Assembly (NCBI RefSeq): GCF_905233635.1
Contig: NZ_CAJODG010000070.1
Location: forward strand, 16,636 to 24,383
Length of the DNA: 7,748 bases
Source: Selenomonas sp. AE3005
GTDB taxonomy: Bacteria; Bacillota; Negativicutes; Selenomonadales; Selenomonadaceae
Reading direction: 5' to 3'
Each line of letters starts with the position of its first letter. The stretch's first letter is position 1. Both the position numbers and the translations under genes were made by a program. The notes under the pieces were generated by a model that was not told where the DNA came from, made no database searches, and was given only the letters and a program-made list of their open reading frames with translations. Shown here piece after piece: positions 6,811 to 7,748 of the stretch.

Positions 6811-7489
6811 ATAATTCCTCCGCCATTAAGGTTTTGTACCTCGAATTTTTCGATATATGCCGTTGCAAGGTATGGGCAACCTGCCAATAATCCAGCATTG
6901 AGGCCACGGAAGCAATTGTGGCCCGCTTGTAGCGTCTTGTCAGTAATACTTGTTCCATAGAGTCGTTATCATAGCATTGGACAAAATTTTGAATGAATTT
7001 CCGCAGGGAGGGATAGTTTAAATCTTCTATTTGACGTGCATTCTGGAGAATTTCCAACATCTCGATACATTTTTTCACCGCCGGAGTCAGCTGAGAACGT
7101 ATTTTCATGACTAAAAAATAATTTCCCAGCGACTGCTTTTCATAGTCGGTGACGGTGGATAGTATTTCTGTCTGTTTGGTTATCTGTGTGGTCAGCCCGT
7201 AACGGTTATACATTTTGTAGCCAATGATCATACCACGTTCGGCAGTGGCATAAAAGTTTTCAACTTCTTTATGGGTGATAGGCAGCAGACCAAAACGGGT
7301 TTTTTGCGGACGATAATATATGCCCTTGCCAAAACGCCGCAAAGAGCCATAGCTCACCATTCGGGACAAAGTCTTGTGGTATGCGTCCTTTGACACCCGG
7401 CCGCGTACTTTTAGAAAAAGGTTATTGGCAAATAAGAGTTTGTCCTCCGGCTGGGAAAGGATAACTTTTTCCGTAGCTGTCATTTTCAT
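6791..7489 (-). CDS. AbiEi-like / DUF6088-type winged-helix antitoxin and regulator (232 aa)
   Basis: First gene of the AbiE-like operon. The start chosen is the ATG at 7489 (protein begins MKMTATEK), 12 bases after AGGAGGT; the next ATG at 7483 is an alternative. A longer frame from TTG at 7549 is rejected because that TTG is part of the -35 box. Residues about 5-61 look like a winged helix: helices around EKVILSQPEDKLLFANN and AYHKTLSRMVSYGSL, then the wing RRFGKGIYYRP, as in AbiEi-type antitoxins that repress their own promoter. Residues 62-232 are helical and less conserved, with a basic stretch LLTRRYKRAT near the end; AbiEi C-terminal domains neutralise toxicity. I recognise it as DUF6088-like from overall pattern and context, not from a search. 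By eye this operon is more A+T-rich than the neighbouring large gene, which would fit acquisition by transfer. Confidence 0.8.
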   Translation of the reverse strand: MKMTATEKVILSQPEDKLLFANNLFLKVRGRVSKDAYHKTLSRMVSYGSLRRFGKGIYYRPQKTRFGLLPITHKEVENFYATAERGMIIGYKMYNRYGLTTQITKQTEILSTVTDYEKQSLGNYFLVMKIRSQLTPAVKKCIEMLEILQNARQIEDLNYPSLRKFIQNFVQCYDNDSMEQVLLTRRYKRATIASVASMLDYWQVAHTLQRHISKNSRYKTLMAEELYETAHR

Positions 7490-7500
7490 CTTATTTTTGA

Positions 7501-7507
7501 ACCTCCT
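7501..7507 (-). promoter_or_regulatory. Ribosome binding site of the AbiEi-like gene
   Basis: AGGAGGT on the minus strand, 11-12 bases before the ATG at 7489. The gap is slightly long, but this is the only strong site. It shows that the first 20 codons of the longer TTG frame are untranslated leader and promoter. Confidence 0.7.
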
Positions 7508-7508
7508 G

Positions 7509-7532
7509 TACTCCCTTATATTATATGGAATA
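7509..7532. promoter_or_regulatory. Candidate operator: imperfect inverted repeat over the AbiE -10 box
   Basis: On the minus strand TATTCC and GGAGTA (5 of 6 positions complementary) flank ATATAATATAAG, so the arms bracket the -10 hexamer. AbiEi proteins are known to repress by binding inverted repeats in their promoter, which makes this a plausible operator. The arms are short and imperfect and the core is A+T-rich, so chance is possible. Confidence 0.35.
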
Positions 7533-7549
7533 CTATCACCTTGTGTCAA
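7520..7549 (-). promoter_or_regulatory. Sigma70-type promoter of the AbiE-like operon
   Basis: On the minus strand a perfect TTGACA (7549-7544) and a perfect TATAAT (7525-7520) are separated by 18 bases. Two consensus hexamers imply strong unrepressed transcription, as expected for an autorepressed toxin-antitoxin operon. No other promoter is seen between the two genes. Confidence 0.85.
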
Positions 7550-7641
7550 TTAGAATTTGTTTTTGTACAGTATGGATGGCTGGATAAAAAATGGGGCTGT
7601 TGCACGTAATATATAATGGACCCATGGATTTAGACCAGTGT

Positions 7642-7669
7642 TTGAAATTTTAAGCGCGCATGATATAAT
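7642..7669 (+). promoter_or_regulatory. Promoter of the IS transposase gene
   Basis: TTGAAA (7642-7647) and TATAAT (7664-7669) are 16 bases apart, and the -10 is preceded by TGA, an extended -10 motif. It lies just upstream of the ribosome binding site of orfA. Confidence 0.7.
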
Positions 7670-7695
7670 AACCGAACAAAACGGAGGTCATAATC

Positions 7696-7748
7696 ATGCC
7701 AAGAAAAAAGTACACTGCTGAATTCAAGACTAAGGTCATCCTCTCAAT
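7696..7748 (+). CDS. IS3-family transposase OrfA, N-terminal fragment (runs off window)
   Basis: ATG at 7696, 8 bases after GGAGG (7683-7687). The 17 visible residues, MPRKKYTAEFKTKVILS, match the typical start of IS3-family OrfA proteins (IS2/IS51- and IS150-like groups), where this segment leads into a helix-turn-helix that binds the IS ends. In intact elements a downstream orfB supplies the DDE integrase domain, joined by programmed -1 frameshifting. Whether this copy is intact cannot be seen. Confidence 0.8.
   Translation, partial: MPRKKYTAEFKTKVILS

Larger units (their letters stand above)
7617..7748 (+). mobile_element. Left end of an IS3-family insertion sequence (truncated by the window)
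   Basis: The sequence beginning TGGACCCATGGATTTAGACC has the TG-start and CCC pattern of IS3-family terminal repeats. It is followed by a promoter, a ribosome binding site and the start of an IS3-type orfA. The right end is outside the window, so the repeat and the target duplication cannot be confirmed; if the boundary is right, the flanking bases TAA (7614-7616) would be the left copy of a 3-bp duplication. The insertion point is about 70 bases upstream of the AbiE -35 box and leaves that promoter intact. Confidence 0.65.

Noticed and set aside
6669..6960. Plus-strand frames opposite the AbiE genes
   Set aside because: Antisense shadows of two well-supported genes, without ribosome binding sites or family features.
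7506..7570. CTGTAC (7506-7511) and GTACAG (7565-7570) flanking the AbiE promoter as an operator pair
   Set aside because: Six-base arms 53 bases apart around a GTAC core are likely by chance.

Overview
The window looks like an accessory stretch of a low-to-mid G+C, Gram-negative-type Firmicute, most likely a member of the Negativicutes (Selenomonas and relatives). This placement is an inference. It rests on the huge, nearly cysteine-free beta-repeat protein that opens with a FDLQRFA-type N-terminus and ends in RTX-like repeats, on strong AGGAGG ribosome binding sites, and on a PD-(D/E)XK Rpn-type nuclease with a KG-rich tail. No rRNA, tRNA or CRISPR array was seen.

Layout. (1) Positions 47-4657, minus strand: one 1536-residue repetitive, probably extracellular or surface protein with three RTX-like calcium-binding modules in its C-terminal third. 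(2) Positions 4658-4808: a short divergent intergenic region with a perfect 22-bp palindrome, the ribosome binding site of the large gene and a good sigma70-like promoter for the next gene. (3) Positions 4809-5759, plus strand: an Rpn/PDDEXK_2-type nuclease, with a possible internal start for a 71-residue C-terminal product. (4) Positions 5773-5820: a strong bidirectional terminator between convergent genes. (5) Positions 5881-7489, minus strand: a two-gene AbiE-like type IV toxin-antitoxin operon. The winged-helix antitoxin/regulator comes first and the nucleotidyltransferase toxin second, with a 20-bp overlap, and the promoter and ribosome binding site are clearly visible. (6) Positions 7617-7748: the left end of an IS3-family insertion sequence with its promoter and the first 17 codons of its transposase orfA. 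The element runs off the window.

How the genes relate. The Rpn nuclease and the AbiE pair belong to families linked to phage defence and DNA mobility. They lie tail to tail, share a terminator and are bordered by an IS, so together they look like a small defence cassette beside a variable surface-protein gene. Nothing in the sequence shows that the large surface protein works with them.

The best lead for something not yet described is the possible gene-within-gene product of the Rpn locus. Next are the perfect palindrome in front of the surface-protein gene and the unusual architecture of that protein: no classical signal peptide, and a single cysteine three residues from the C-terminus.
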